Origin: an uncultured Bacteroidales bacterium | Lineage (GTDB): Bacteria > Bacteroidota > Bacteroidia > Bacteroidales > WCHB1-69 | Reading direction: 5' to 3' | DNA length: 42,983 bases | NCBI GenBank assembly: GCA_905233585.1 | Contig: CAJOFD010000015.1 | Coordinates: forward strand, 1 to 42,983 | Shown here: in pieces, positions 1 to 7,605 of the stretch | Position numbering within the stretch: the first letter of the stretch is position 1 | Layout of the letters: every line of letters begins with the position of its first letter | The notes under the pieces: generated by a model | Databases searched by the model: none | Told to the model about the DNA's origin: nothing | What the model saw: only the letters and a program-made list of their open reading frames with translations | Program-made: the position numbers and the translations under genes

Positions 1-1
1 C

Positions 2-916
2 AATTTGGAAGCACAAACTTATATCTCCATGCGTCCCAACTGGACATTTAACCCGCCACAAGCAGAAAATTCCACGTATGAATATTATGTAAGCCGAGGT
101 GTAGGCAATACTGAAAAAGAAGCAAGAAAGGATGCCTTTGTCTTGGCCGTCAAAGAGGCACAAGCACGGGTTGGTGTCGGCTCCAATTCAACTGAAATCT
201 TCAAGGCATTTCAAACAAGTGATGGGGATTTCAATGTGATAGCCAGTGCATACGAAATCCCGATGAAAGAGGTTTGCTATTTTTCCGAAAAGACCCTTGA
301 CAATAACCAATGGTATTACTATCAGCTGTTGCAAGTTGCTATAAGTGGCAATATCACACCAGATTTCAGACAATTTTCAGGAGATTGTTATGATTTTAGC
401 AAGGCTAAAGAATTGCAAGAGATATTAGGAGAGGAAAATAAAAAACTATTGGATGCTCAGAAAAGAAATGCCAGGCAAAAACTGTTGGAGGCGTATAAAC
501 AGTACGATATTTCTTATTCTGAGTTTTGTTATGATATAAACAAGTTTCAAGATCTGCCAACGACTGGATATTTATTAACCAAGAGCAATAAGATTAAAGA
601 GGTAGGACATTATCTATGGACGCTTCCTCCTTTTACCGCCTTAGGAGTGGGAGCGGGAGTAGGACTAGGACTAGGCGAATCAGACCCTGGGTTGGCATGC
701 GCTATAATATTTCCTACAATAGTAGCATCTGCTCTTCCGTCAATTATATGCTATTCTATTGCTTCAGGATACAAGAAAAAAGCGTGGAAAGCTTATCGAA
801 AACCATACGATGATGCAGTGAGAGATCTGCAAGGGAAGGAGATGCGTATTTCACTTCGATTTTCTCCTTCTGTTGGGCATAATTGGGCCGGTGTTGGTAT
901 GCAGATGTCATTTTAA
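2..916 (+). CDS. LPP20-like envelope protein, 5'-truncated by the window edge
   Basis: The reading frame is open to the left edge, so the true start and any signal peptide lie outside; the TTG at 5 is probably not the start. The first ~115 visible residues have a pattern like LPP20-type lipoproteins (SRGVGNTEKEARKDAF followed by AVKEAQARVG): a short strand, then a helix with regularly spaced Ala. A charged helical stretch follows (about residues 130-175). A Gly-rich hydrophobic part (about 205-255, with GVGAGVGLGLGE) can form one or two membrane segments, and a basic tail follows it. It lies 86 bp upstream of another exported protein on the same strand. The function is not known. The family resemblance is judged by eye only. 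Confidence 0.6.
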   Translation, partial: NLEAQTYISMRPNWTFNPPQAENSTYEYYVSRGVGNTEKEARKDAFVLAVKEAQARVGVGSNSTEIFKAFQTSDGDFNVIASAYEIPMKEVCYFSEKTLDNNQWYYYQLLQVAISGNITPDFRQFSGDCYDFSKAKELQEILGEENKKLLDAQKRNARQKLLEAYKQYDISYSEFCYDINKFQDLPTTGYLLTKSNKIKEVGHYLWTLPPFTALGVGAGVGLGLGESDPGLACAIIFPTIVASALPSIICYSIASGYKKKAWKAYRKPYDDAVRDLQGKEMRISLRFSPSVGHNWAGVGMQMSF

Positions 917-1002
917 CTGATTATTATTGAGAAATCATGATACATAATAAGGCTGCAAACTTGAAAATAATAGATACTTTGTTGTGAAATAAATATCAAA
1001 TT

Positions 1003-2460
1003 ATGAAGAGAACAATTCTAACAATCGTGTTAATATCACTTTTTTGCAGTATATCTGCCCAAAACACAGACTTTGACGCCTACCGCAAGCAAAAACAGCA
1101 GGCGTGGGCAACCTACAAGGACACCAAACAAAAAGCATGGACGGAATATCGTGACCAATTAAACAAAGCGTATGCTGACAAAATGAGACAAAAATGGCAA
1201 GCATTTCGCTCACTATCTGCTATCCCTATTCCCAAACGTCCCGAACCGCCCAAACCAACCGTAAAAACCAATCAGGCACCCGTAGCGACAAAAGCAGGAA
1301 CGGTAAAAGAAATTATCACTTCAGTTGTCCATGATATGCCTGAACCCGTACAGCCTATCCCCCGTCCGACAGATGAACCGGAGGCTGCTTATACATTTTC
1401 TTTTCACAGTACTCCCTGTAAGGTACATTTGAACAAAAACATGAGTTTCAGGCTCTCTAATGCAAATGAAGCTACTGTAGCAGAAGCGTGGCAAACCCTT
1501 TCCGCTTCCGGATATGATATGGTCGCAGACGATTGTTTGAACTATCGTGACCAGTTGGATTTGAACGATTGGGGATATATTGAATTGACCAAATGCCTGT
1601 CACAAAACTTTTTAGGCAAATCCGCCAATGAATCAGCCTTAATGCACGCCTACTTGCTGGTACAATCAGGATACAAGGTCCGCTTGGCACGCTCCAACGA
1701 CAAACTGGTGCTATTAATGCCTTTTACAAATATTGTTTATGAATATGTCTATATTTTATTGGACAATGAAAAATATTATGTCTTGGACAAAAATAAAAAC
1801 AATGGGAACTATTATGTTTTCAATGCCAAATTTGCAGGAGAAAAAACGGCTTCGTTGGCGATGCAAGGCGAACCTCGTTTTTTTGATGACCCTACCCCGC
1901 AAAAAACATTTTCTTCTTCCCGTTATCCTAATATATCCGTATCGGTTTCCACCAACAAGAATCTGATGGATTTTTACCGGTCCTGCCCTGTTACAAGCAA
2001 TTGGAATGAATACGCAAAGGCTTCTTTGAGTAGAAAAGTGAAAAAAGTATTATATCCTGCCCTTAGAAAACAACTTGCAGGCAAAACAGAAGCGGAAGCT
2101 GCCAATATTCTATTGAATTTTGTACAGACCGCATTCGATTACAAGACAGACCAAGAGCAATTCGGCTATGAGAGACCTTTGTTTGGAGATGAAATTTTTT
2201 ATTATCCCTATTCTGATTGTGAAGACCGTTCCATTTTGTTTTCTATTTTGGTTCGGGAATTGCTCAAATTGGATGTTGTTATGCTGCATTATCCAGGACA
2301 TTTAGCAACTGCGGTACATTTTCCAGATGAAGTTTCGGGATATTATTTTATGGTAAAAAACAAAAAATATGTCGTATGCGACCCCACTTATATAGGTGCT
2401 CCTGTGGGAGATTGTATGCCGCAGTTTGTCGGCACAAGTGCAACAATTATTGAAATTTAA
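1003..2460 (+). CDS. Secreted transglutaminase-like protein with coiled-coil N-terminus
   Basis: The 485-residue protein starts with a clear signal peptide (MKRTILTIVLISLFCSISAQ). Residues ~24-68 are a charged, aromatic-rich helix with repeated units (AYRKQKQQAWATYKDTKQ, then EYRDQLNKAYADKM), probably a coiled coil. A Pro-rich linker at 74-128 follows. The last ~150 residues resemble a transglutaminase-like Cys protease fold: the Cys in DCEDRS (C406), the His in PGHLATAVHF (H433 or H439) and the Asp in VVCDPTYIGAPVGD (D460) are in the right order for a catalytic triad. It probably acts in the periplasm or at the cell surface as a peptidase or cross-linking enzyme; the substrate is unknown. 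The following lipoprotein gene starts 10 bp downstream, so the two are likely co-transcribed. Confidence 0.75.
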   Translation: MKRTILTIVLISLFCSISAQNTDFDAYRKQKQQAWATYKDTKQKAWTEYRDQLNKAYADKMRQKWQAFRSLSAIPIPKRPEPPKPTVKTNQAPVATKAGTVKEIITSVVHDMPEPVQPIPRPTDEPEAAYTFSFHSTPCKVHLNKNMSFRLSNANEATVAEAWQTLSASGYDMVADDCLNYRDQLDLNDWGYIELTKCLSQNFLGKSANESALMHAYLLVQSGYKVRLARSNDKLVLLMPFTNIVYEYVYILLDNEKYYVLDKNKNNGNYYVFNAKFAGEKTASLAMQGEPRFFDDPTPQKTFSSSRYPNISVSVSTNKNLMDFYRSCPVTSNWNEYAKASLSRKVKKVLYPALRKQLAGKTEAEAANILLNFVQTAFDYKTDQEQFGYERPLFGDEIFYYPYSDCEDRSILFSILVRELLKLDVVMLHYPGHLATAVHFPDEVSGYYFMVKNKKYVVCDPTYIGAPVGDCMPQFVGTSATIIEI

Positions 2461-2470
2461 AATTATAAAA

Positions 2471-3145
2471 ATGCAAAAGATAACAAAATATAAAAAAAAC
2501 ATTACTTCTCTTGTAGTGCTTACACTTGTCTTGATGGTATCAGGGGCAAGTTGTAAAAAGGAACAAGAAACAGGAACGCTCTATGGTATAAATACAGACA
2601 AAGTAAGCGGTGAACCCGTAAAAGGTGTTAATGTTGAATTGCTATCCACAGACTATAAAGCCCAAACAGGAACAGACGGCTGGTACAAGTTCACAGAGGT
2701 GGAGATGGGCGAATATGAATTACAAGTAAGCAAACAGAGTTATAGTTTTGTCAAAAAACAAGTTACCGTACAAAACAATTCTGTTCGCGGTGATGCACAG
2801 ATAGAACAAGTCCCCACCTTTCAATACAACGGACACACGTATATGGTGGCTCCTGAAGCAGAAGAACATATGATATTAACTTATGCACATTATTCCTATT
2901 GTCAGAATTTATCGCAATATGGCTATTCGGATTGGAGGTTGCCAACAATAGAAGAATTACAACAAATGTACATTGATAAAGATAACATTGGAGGATTTCA
3001 AGATAAGGTCTATTGGAGTTCAACTTATAGCAGAAACGTTTCCTCAGGAGATCTTTATTATTGTGTTTTGTTTTCAAATGGAAATGTGCAGGAGGCACTA
3101 CCCAGTTCATTTTTGCGTGTCCGCCCAATCCGTGTAGAAAAATAA
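2471..3145 (+). CDS. Lipoprotein with carboxypeptidase-regulatory-like and DUF1566-like domains
   Basis: The frame is open further upstream, but ATG 2471 is the preferred start because it gives an N-terminus MQKITKYKKN, a hydrophobic core and a lipobox ending VSGASC; the upstream codons overlap the preceding gene. The 224-residue product has a short beta-sandwich like the carboxypeptidase regulatory domain (about 36-105; GTLYGINTDKVSGEPVKGV, then TGTDGWYKFTEVEMGEYEL). A C-terminal domain like DUF1566/Lcl follows (YGYSDWRLPTIEEL, YWSSTYS, VRPIRV), often seen in Bacteroidota surface lipoproteins. It is likely anchored in the outer membrane. Its role is unknown; the 10-bp spacing suggests it works with the transglutaminase-like protein upstream. 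Confidence 0.78.
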   Translation: MQKITKYKKNITSLVVLTLVLMVSGASCKKEQETGTLYGINTDKVSGEPVKGVNVELLSTDYKAQTGTDGWYKFTEVEMGEYELQVSKQSYSFVKKQVTVQNNSVRGDAQIEQVPTFQYNGHTYMVAPEAEEHMILTYAHYSYCQNLSQYGYSDWRLPTIEELQQMYIDKDNIGGFQDKVYWSSTYSRNVSSGDLYYCVLFSNGNVQEALPSSFLRVRPIRVEK

Positions 3146-3214
3146 TACTAAAGCAACCCATTGGTGAAATTAAAACAGAGCATATTTTAATCTACATATA
3201 GTTAAAATATTGAT

Positions 3215-3225
3215 TATTAGTAATA
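3215..3225. repeat. Isolated copy of the 11-bp palindrome TATTAGTAATA
   Basis: This perfect palindrome around a central G is the same word that makes up two of the four units just before the ATPase gene at 3579. It lies about 310 bp upstream of that array, in the 433-bp gap between the lipoprotein and the ATPase. It could be a distant second operator site or chance in AT-rich DNA. Confidence 0.45.
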
Positions 3226-3267
3226 TTTATAAAACATATTTTTCCACATCTCAAACAGATAGCACTA

Positions 3268-3362
3268 TTTTCACTTTTCAAAAAGTGAAAAACAATTAAA
3301 AAATCACTTTTTCAAAAGTGATTTTTTTTTGTATTCAAAGCAACAACTTTCTTTACAAAGAA
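3268..3362. repeat. Long palindrome-rich direct repeat, copy A (upstream of ATPase 1)
   Basis: This 95-bp copy is nearly identical to 4845-4938, so the two bracket the ATPase gene at 3579. It holds two hairpins that share their core words: CACTTTT and AAAAGTG occur in both, so the right arm of the first can also pair with the left arm of the second. The second hairpin has A-rich and T-rich flanks (AAAAAATCACTTTT and AAAAGTGATTTTTT) and would act as a Rho-independent terminator in either direction. The right end carries the word CTTTCTTTACAAAGAA that also opens repeat C at 4924. Confidence 0.9.
3302..3332. terminator. Bidirectional terminator-like hairpin
   Basis: The arms ATCACTTTT and AAAAGTGAT surround a tiny loop and are flanked by A and T runs, giving a U-tract on either transcript. 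It could end transcription of the lipoprotein operon finishing at 3145. No direct evidence of function. Confidence 0.6.
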
Positions 3363-3520
3363 TGATTTTATTTGATAATGCGTGGATCTGAGATACTCAA
3401 ATTACCTTACTAAATGAATATACACCGCCTTAACAACACCCTTTTACAAACACACAAACAATTGACAAACAATAATATAACATGTTTTTTTTAATATTTT
3501 TCACACAAAAGCAATAAAGC

Positions 3521-3580
3521 ACTTAGTAAGTACGTTATTAGTAATAAATTTATTAGTAATAAATCAATTAGTACAATTAT
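3521..3580 (+). promoter_or_regulatory. Iteron-like array: four TTAGTA units at exact 15-bp spacing
   Basis: TTAGTA begins at 3523, 3538, 3553 and 3568, a strict 15-bp period. The units are ACTTAGTAAGTACGT, TATTAGTAATAAATT, TATTAGTAATAAATC and AATTAGTACAATTAT. The first three each contain an 11-bp dyad centred on G (ACTTAGTAAGT, TATTAGTAATA twice). The last unit touches the ATG at 3579. This arrangement fits a cooperative operator overlapping the translation start, or a replication-type iteron. The regular spacing is seen directly; protein binding is inferred. Confidence 0.65.
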
Positions 3581-4697
3581 GGATAGTCTATTTGTATTTG
3601 GAAAAACAGTAAGTGGCAATGCTTTTACAGACCGAGAAGAAGATACAAAGAAATTGGTTTCCAATTTCAAGTATGGTGTAAATACTTTTATTGTCTCCCC
3701 TCGCCGATGGGGCAAAACATCGTTGGTAAAAAAAGCAAAAGGTATAGCAGAAAATGAAAAGCTTAAAATAGTGTATATGGACGTACATCGCTGTCGTACT
3801 CATGAAGATTTCTGCGAACGCTTTGCCTCAGCAGTGCTAACACAAACAGCCGGCAAAATGGACGAATGGCTGGATATTGCACGTTCGTTTCTTAGTCGTT
3901 TCAGTTTTGCCATCAATGCGTCTCCCGAACCAATGGGTGAAATGAGCATAAAACTGCAACTTTCCCCCCAAGAACGCTCATTAGAAGATTTGCTCCAATT
4001 ACCAGAGCATATCGCCAAGAAAAAAAACATTCGTGTAGTGGTATGTATAGATGAATTTCAGCAGATAGGTACTTTTCCAAACTCATTACAGTTTCAAACC
4101 GAACTTCGCTCCACATGGCAACATCACAAGTTGACCTCCTATTGCCTATTCGGTAGCCGCAAACACATGATGGAATCTTTTTTTGACGACACAACCAAAC
4201 CATTTTATAAATTCGGAGACATCATCTACTTAGGACGTATTCCTATGGAATACTGGATAACATACATTACCAACAAATTCTATCAAGAAGGGAAACACAT
4301 CTCACAAGAACAAACAGAATGGATAGTTAATCAAGTAGATGGAAATTCTTCTTATGTACAACAACTGGCATGGTATGTTTTTCAACGTACAGCAAAGAAA
4401 GTTGATGAAACAATACTTCGCGAAGCGTTTGAGGAACTTGTTTTTCAATGTTCCGATATATTTGAAGCAAAAACAGAAGGTCTGACGGCTTTCCAAATGA
4501 ATTTCTTGCAAGCCGTATCCGATGGATTTCACACAGGACTCACATCCTCCAAAGTTATTTCTCGCTATCATTTAGGCTCATCTCCCAATGTTATTTCCAT
4601 AAAGAAATCTCTGATAGACAAAGACCTCATTCTTGTTGAAAACAAGAAAATACTACTTGCTGATCCAATAATGGGTGCATGGTTAAAGAAAAACTAA
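3579..4697 (+). CDS. P-loop ATPase of the archaeal-ATPase (ATPase_2-like) type
   Basis: This 372-residue protein has a Walker A at about 40-50 (SPRRWGKTSLV), a Walker B at 151-161 (IRVVVCIDEFQQI), and the family-typical stretch LFGSRKHMMESFF followed by FYKFGDIIYLGRIP (190-222). The last ~90 residues look like a winged-helix module (QMNFLQAVSDGFH, LGSSPNVISIKKSLIDKDLI). These proteins belong to the STAND/AAA-like group; many are multicopy in Bacteroidota and their roles are mostly unknown. No TAnnTTTG promoter was found. The start is chosen at ATG 3579, which directly follows the 15-bp iteron array. Direct repeats A and B lie on either side. It is not closely similar to the next ATPase, so the pair is not a simple duplication. 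Confidence 0.88.
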   Translation: MDSLFVFGKTVSGNAFTDREEDTKKLVSNFKYGVNTFIVSPRRWGKTSLVKKAKGIAENEKLKIVYMDVHRCRTHEDFCERFASAVLTQTAGKMDEWLDIARSFLSRFSFAINASPEPMGEMSIKLQLSPQERSLEDLLQLPEHIAKKKNIRVVVCIDEFQQIGTFPNSLQFQTELRSTWQHHKLTSYCLFGSRKHMMESFFDDTTKPFYKFGDIIYLGRIPMEYWITYITNKFYQEGKHISQEQTEWIVNQVDGNSSYVQQLAWYVFQRTAKKVDETILREAFEELVFQCSDIFEAKTEGLTAFQMNFLQAVSDGFHTGLTSSKVISRYHLGSSPNVISIKKSLIDKDLILVENKKILLADPIMGAWLKKN

Positions 4698-4844
4698 TTT
4701 TTTCACACGACTTTCCGCACCCTACTTCTATAGAAAAAAATCAGCCATATAATGCAATAAATATTCTACGCACCCACCGAAAAACACACAACTAACATAA
4801 ATACAATAATTTAATAGATTAATAGAAATGTATCCGACTATTAT

Positions 4845-4938
4845 TTTTCACTTTTTAAAAAGTGAAAAATAATCAAAAAATCACTTTTTCAAAAGTGATT
4901 TTTTTTGTATTCAAAGCAATAACTTTCTTTACAAAGAA
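4845..4938. repeat. Long palindrome-rich direct repeat, copy B (between the two ATPases)
   Basis: This 94-bp copy matches 3268-3362 with a few substitutions and one T fewer. It keeps the same two hairpins with shared arms and the same right end. Its last 15 bases overlap the start of the second repeat family (copy C at 4924), so the two repeat families are fused here. Together with the rest of 4698-5044 it fills the gap between the ATPase genes; no other gene is visible there. Confidence 0.9.
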
Positions 4939-5005
4939 ATAAAATCACATAAAAACTTTCTTTATAAAGAAAAAAAATATCAAAAATATTTCTTTATAAA
5001 GAAAA
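4924..5005. repeat. Direct repeat C with three phased 16-bp palindromes
   Basis: This 82-bp unit aligns without gaps to 6274-6355 with four mismatches by eye, so it brackets the second ATPase gene. It contains TTTCTTTACAAAGAAA at 4924 and TTTCTTTATAAAGAAA at 4957 and 4989. The 33- and 32-bp steps are about three helical turns and put all three palindromes on one face of the DNA. The third palindrome sits immediately upstream of the -7 promoter element at 5012. Confidence 0.92.
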
Positions 5006-5011
5006 ATATTG

Positions 5012-5019
5012 TACCTTTG
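5012..5019 (+). promoter_or_regulatory. Bacteroidota -7 promoter element (TACCTTTG) for ATPase 2
   Basis: TACCTTTG matches TAnnTTTG and lies 25 bp before the ATG at 5045. The third palindrome of repeat C (4989-5004) covers where the -33 region and spacer would be, so a protein bound there should block transcription. Confidence 0.7.
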
Positions 5020-5044
5020 CAAATAATTTAAAATACATACATTT

Positions 5045-6241
5045 ATGCAAACTCTTGTTTCTGCGTACAATAGAAGTTTAGACAATACAGATTGTACTTT
5101 TGTAAGATACCTGTATCATTTCATCAATTGGCAAGAACGGCTTATCGGCATAAAAGGCAGTCGGGGTGTAGGTAAAACCACGCTATTGCTGCAACACATC
5201 AAAACAGCTTTTTCCGATAGGGCTCAGGCTTTTTATGTTTCTTTGGACAATATCTGGTTTAGCAGTAACACCCTTTCAGACTTGGTGGAATACCTCTATA
5301 CCCATGGGGTTACACATATTTTTTTGGACGAAGTGCATCGGTACCCGCAATGGATACGGGAAATAAAAAACATTTACGATAGTTATCCCAAACTGCACAT
5401 TGTATTCACGGGCTCATCTCTACTTGAAATAGACAATGCCCAAGCTGACCTTTCCAGAAGAGTACGCATGTACAAACTATGCGGCTTGTCGTTCAGAGAA
5501 TATTTAGAAATCAACAATGTGTCTTCCTTGCCCCCCATTACACTTACCGATATTTTGAAAAAACATGTGCAAATATCAGCAGATATTGTCTCTAAAATAA
5601 CAGTATTGCCTCATTTTGAACAATATTTGCAAAGCGGCTACTACCCTTTTTTTGTCGAAACCACTTCAAAACAAAGTTATTGGGAACGGATACAACAAGT
5701 TATTACAACTATCATTGAAAATGACATACCCGCAGTAGAAAAAGTCGAATACGAAACTCTACTAAAAACCAAGCACTTACTGATATTATTATCTCAGATG
5801 GTACCTTTCACTTTAAATATTACAACCCTTTGCGACACAATATCGGTTACTCGGAATCAACTCATCAAACTCTTGACCTTGCTTGAAAGAGCGGAACTAA
5901 TACGGCAGTTGCGGTCTGATACCAAAGGACTAAAAGCATTAGGCAAACCAGATAAATTACTACCAGGCAATCCCAATATAATGTATGCCCTTAATACTAT
6001 TGTGGATATGGGTACGCTGAGGGAAACATTCTTTGCCATGACAATAGCACATTCCCATATATTACAACACCCCAAACAAGGAGATTTTTGGGTAGATAAC
6101 AAATATTTGTTTGAAATAGGTGGCAAAAACAAAGGATTCAATCAAATACGCAACCTAACAAATAGTTATGTAGTAGCAGACAATATTGAAACAGGCTTCG
6201 GAAATAAAATTCCACTTTGGCTATTTGGATTTATTTATTAA
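5045..6241 (+). CDS. AAA_14/DUF4143-type P-loop ATPase
   Basis: The 398-residue protein shows Walker A at 38-46 (GSRGVGKTT), Walker B at 91-103 (HIFLDEVHRYPQW) and a sensor-1-like strand at 119-125 (IVFTGSS). The diagnostic DLSRRVRMYKLCGLSFREYLE region lies at 135-155 (a 21-residue stretch, key residues RR and FREYLE). The C-terminal half, with FEQYLQSGYYPFF and an ending around YLFEIGGKNKGFNQI, fits DUF4143, a region with a nuclease-like fold in many relatives. The family is abundant and multicopy in Bacteroidota; its function is not established. The gene is exactly bracketed by repeats C and D and has its own promoter at 5012. Confidence 0.92.
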   Translation: MQTLVSAYNRSLDNTDCTFVRYLYHFINWQERLIGIKGSRGVGKTTLLLQHIKTAFSDRAQAFYVSLDNIWFSSNTLSDLVEYLYTHGVTHIFLDEVHRYPQWIREIKNIYDSYPKLHIVFTGSSLLEIDNAQADLSRRVRMYKLCGLSFREYLEINNVSSLPPITLTDILKKHVQISADIVSKITVLPHFEQYLQSGYYPFFVETTSKQSYWERIQQVITTIIENDIPAVEKVEYETLLKTKHLLILLSQMVPFTLNITTLCDTISVTRNQLIKLLTLLERAELIRQLRSDTKGLKALGKPDKLLPGNPNIMYALNTIVDMGTLRETFFAMTIAHSHILQHPKQGDFWVDNKYLFEIGGKNKGFNQIRNLTNSYVVADNIETGFGNKIPLWLFGFIY

Positions 6242-6273
6242 AATACTATAAATCACATAAATACAAAAACACA

Positions 6274-6355
6274 TTTCTTTATAAAGAAATAAAATCACAT
6301 AAAAACTTTCTTTACAAAGAAAAAAAATATCAAAAATCTTTCTTTATAGAGAAAA
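6274..6355. repeat. Direct repeat D (downstream of ATPase 2)
   Basis: It aligns without gaps to 4924-5005 with four mismatches. It starts 32 bp after the stop of the ATPase and holds palindromes at 6274, 6307 and a decayed one at 6339 (TTTCTTTATAGAGAAA). Unlike copy C, no promoter element follows it. The rest of 6356-6538 is A-rich sequence in which I see no gene. Confidence 0.92.
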
Positions 6356-6538
6356 TTTTTTTGAAAGATAATCAAAACAAAAAAAAATCTTCCAAAATCA
6401 CCCTTGAAAACAGAATTATTTTCAACAAACGACAGAAAAAAACACACCTTAAACATCATTTTTCAAACTGAGAATCATTTATTTATAAAATATTTTACTT
6501 TTTACCTATCAACTTAGTATGTTAATAGATTTTTTTTA

Positions 6539-6546
6539 TATCTTTG
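6539..6546 (+). promoter_or_regulatory. -7 promoter element (TATCTTTG) for cysK
   Basis: The match to TAnnTTTG lies 50 bp before the cysK start, predicting a leader of about 45 nt. No clear -33 TTTG was found. Confidence 0.65.
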
Positions 6547-6596
6547 CAGTATCAAAAAAATAAAAATATATTTTAACAAAAAATTATTATACAAAT

Positions 6597-7529
6597 ATGT
6601 CAAAGATTTTTAAAACAGCAGACGAATTAATAGGACACACTCCCCTATTGGAACTCACTCATATTGAAAAAGAATATGGGCTTGAAGCAAAAATTTACGC
6701 AAAATTGGAATATTTCAATCCGGCAGGAAGCGTAAAAGACCGCGTAGCCAAAGCAATGATAGACGATGCGGAACAAACGGGCAAACTCACCAAAGGTTCG
6801 GTTATCATAGAACCGACAAGCGGCAACACAGGCATCGGATTGGCAAGCGTAGCAGCTGCCCGCGGGTACCGCATTATCATCGTTATGCCCGAAACCATGA
6901 GCGTGGAACGCCGACAACTCATGAAAGCCTACGGAGCAGAACTCGTTTTATCAGACGGAGCAGCAGGAATGAAAGGAGCCATTGCCAAGGCACAAGAATT
7001 GGCCGACAGCATTCCTAACAGTTTCATTCCGGGGCAATTTGTCAATCCTGCCAATCCCAAAATGCACTTCAACACTACGGGCCCCGAAATATACAATGAC
7101 ACTGACGGTGCAGTGGATATTTTTGTGGCTGGTGTCGGCACAGGCGGCACTATAACCGGAGTGGGACAATACTTAAAATCAAAGAAACCGGAGGTGAAAA
7201 TCATCGCAGTGGAACCGCTAACATCAGCAGTACTCTCAACAGGTGTGGCCGGCTCCCACAAAATTCAAGGCATTGGAGCAGGTTTTGTTCCAGAAGTACT
7301 TGACACTAAAATATACGATGAAATCATTCCGGTACAAAACGAAGACGCATTTTCCACAGGTAAAATATTTGGCAAAAAAGAAGGCGTTTTGGTAGGAATT
7401 TCCTCAGGAGCAGCTCTTTGGGCCGCCATAGAAGTGGCTAAACGTCCGCAAAACAAGGGCAAACATATTGTTGTATTGCTTCCCGATACGGGCGAACGCT
7501 ATCTCAGCACAGCATTATTTGCAGAATAA
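6597..7529 (+). CDS. cysK: Cysteine synthase A (O-acetylserine sulfhydrylase)
   Basis: This PLP enzyme makes cysteine from O-acetylserine and sulfide in the cytoplasm. At 310 residues it has the usual family length. Visible motifs are the Schiff-base lysine in NPAGSVKDR (K47), the substrate-binding loop TSGNTG (74-79), the phosphate-binding [10 protein letters not shown], and GISSGAALW near the end. It is followed after 76 bp by an Rrf2-type regulator. Its usual partner, serine acetyltransferase, is encoded at 32835-33605 in this window. Confidence 0.97.
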   Translation: MSKIFKTADELIGHTPLLELTHIEKEYGLEAKIYAKLEYFNPAGSVKDRVAKAMIDDAEQTGKLTKGSVIIEPTSGNTGIGLASVAAARGYRIIIVMPETMSVERRQLMKAYGAELVLSDGAAGMKGAIAKAQELADSIPNSFIPGQFVNPANPKMHFNTTGPEIYNDTDGAVDIFVAGVGTGGTITGVGQYLKSKKPEVKIIAVEPLTSAVLSTGVAGSHKIQGIGAGFVPEVLDTKIYDEIIPVQNEDAFSTGKIFGKKEGVLVGISSGAALWAAIEVAKRPQNKGKHIVVLLPDTGERYLSTALFAE

Positions 7530-7554
7530 CAACATATTACAATGGTAACACCAA

Positions 7555-7583
7555 GGGAAAGATAGACTATAGCTATCTTTCCC
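7555..7583 (+). terminator. Stable hairpin after cysK
   Basis: GGGAAAGATAG and CTATCTTTCCC form a perfect 11-bp stem with a 7-nt loop. Only a weak T-rich tail (GTTTAT) follows, so it may be a terminator, an mRNA-stabilising hairpin, or a dyad bound by the Rrf2 regulator encoded just downstream. Confidence 0.6.
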
Positions 7584-7605
7584 GTTTATAAAAGATAAAT
7601 TCAAC

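Noticed and set aside
3268-5005. CRISPR array or insertion sequence at the repeats
   Set aside because: Repeats are too few, irregular and long for CRISPR, and no transposase or terminal repeat with target duplication was found.
6217-6471. 84-codon ORF downstream of ATPase 2
   Set aside because: It is made almost entirely of repeat D and flanking A-rich DNA, giving a Lys/Asn/Phe-only peptide.
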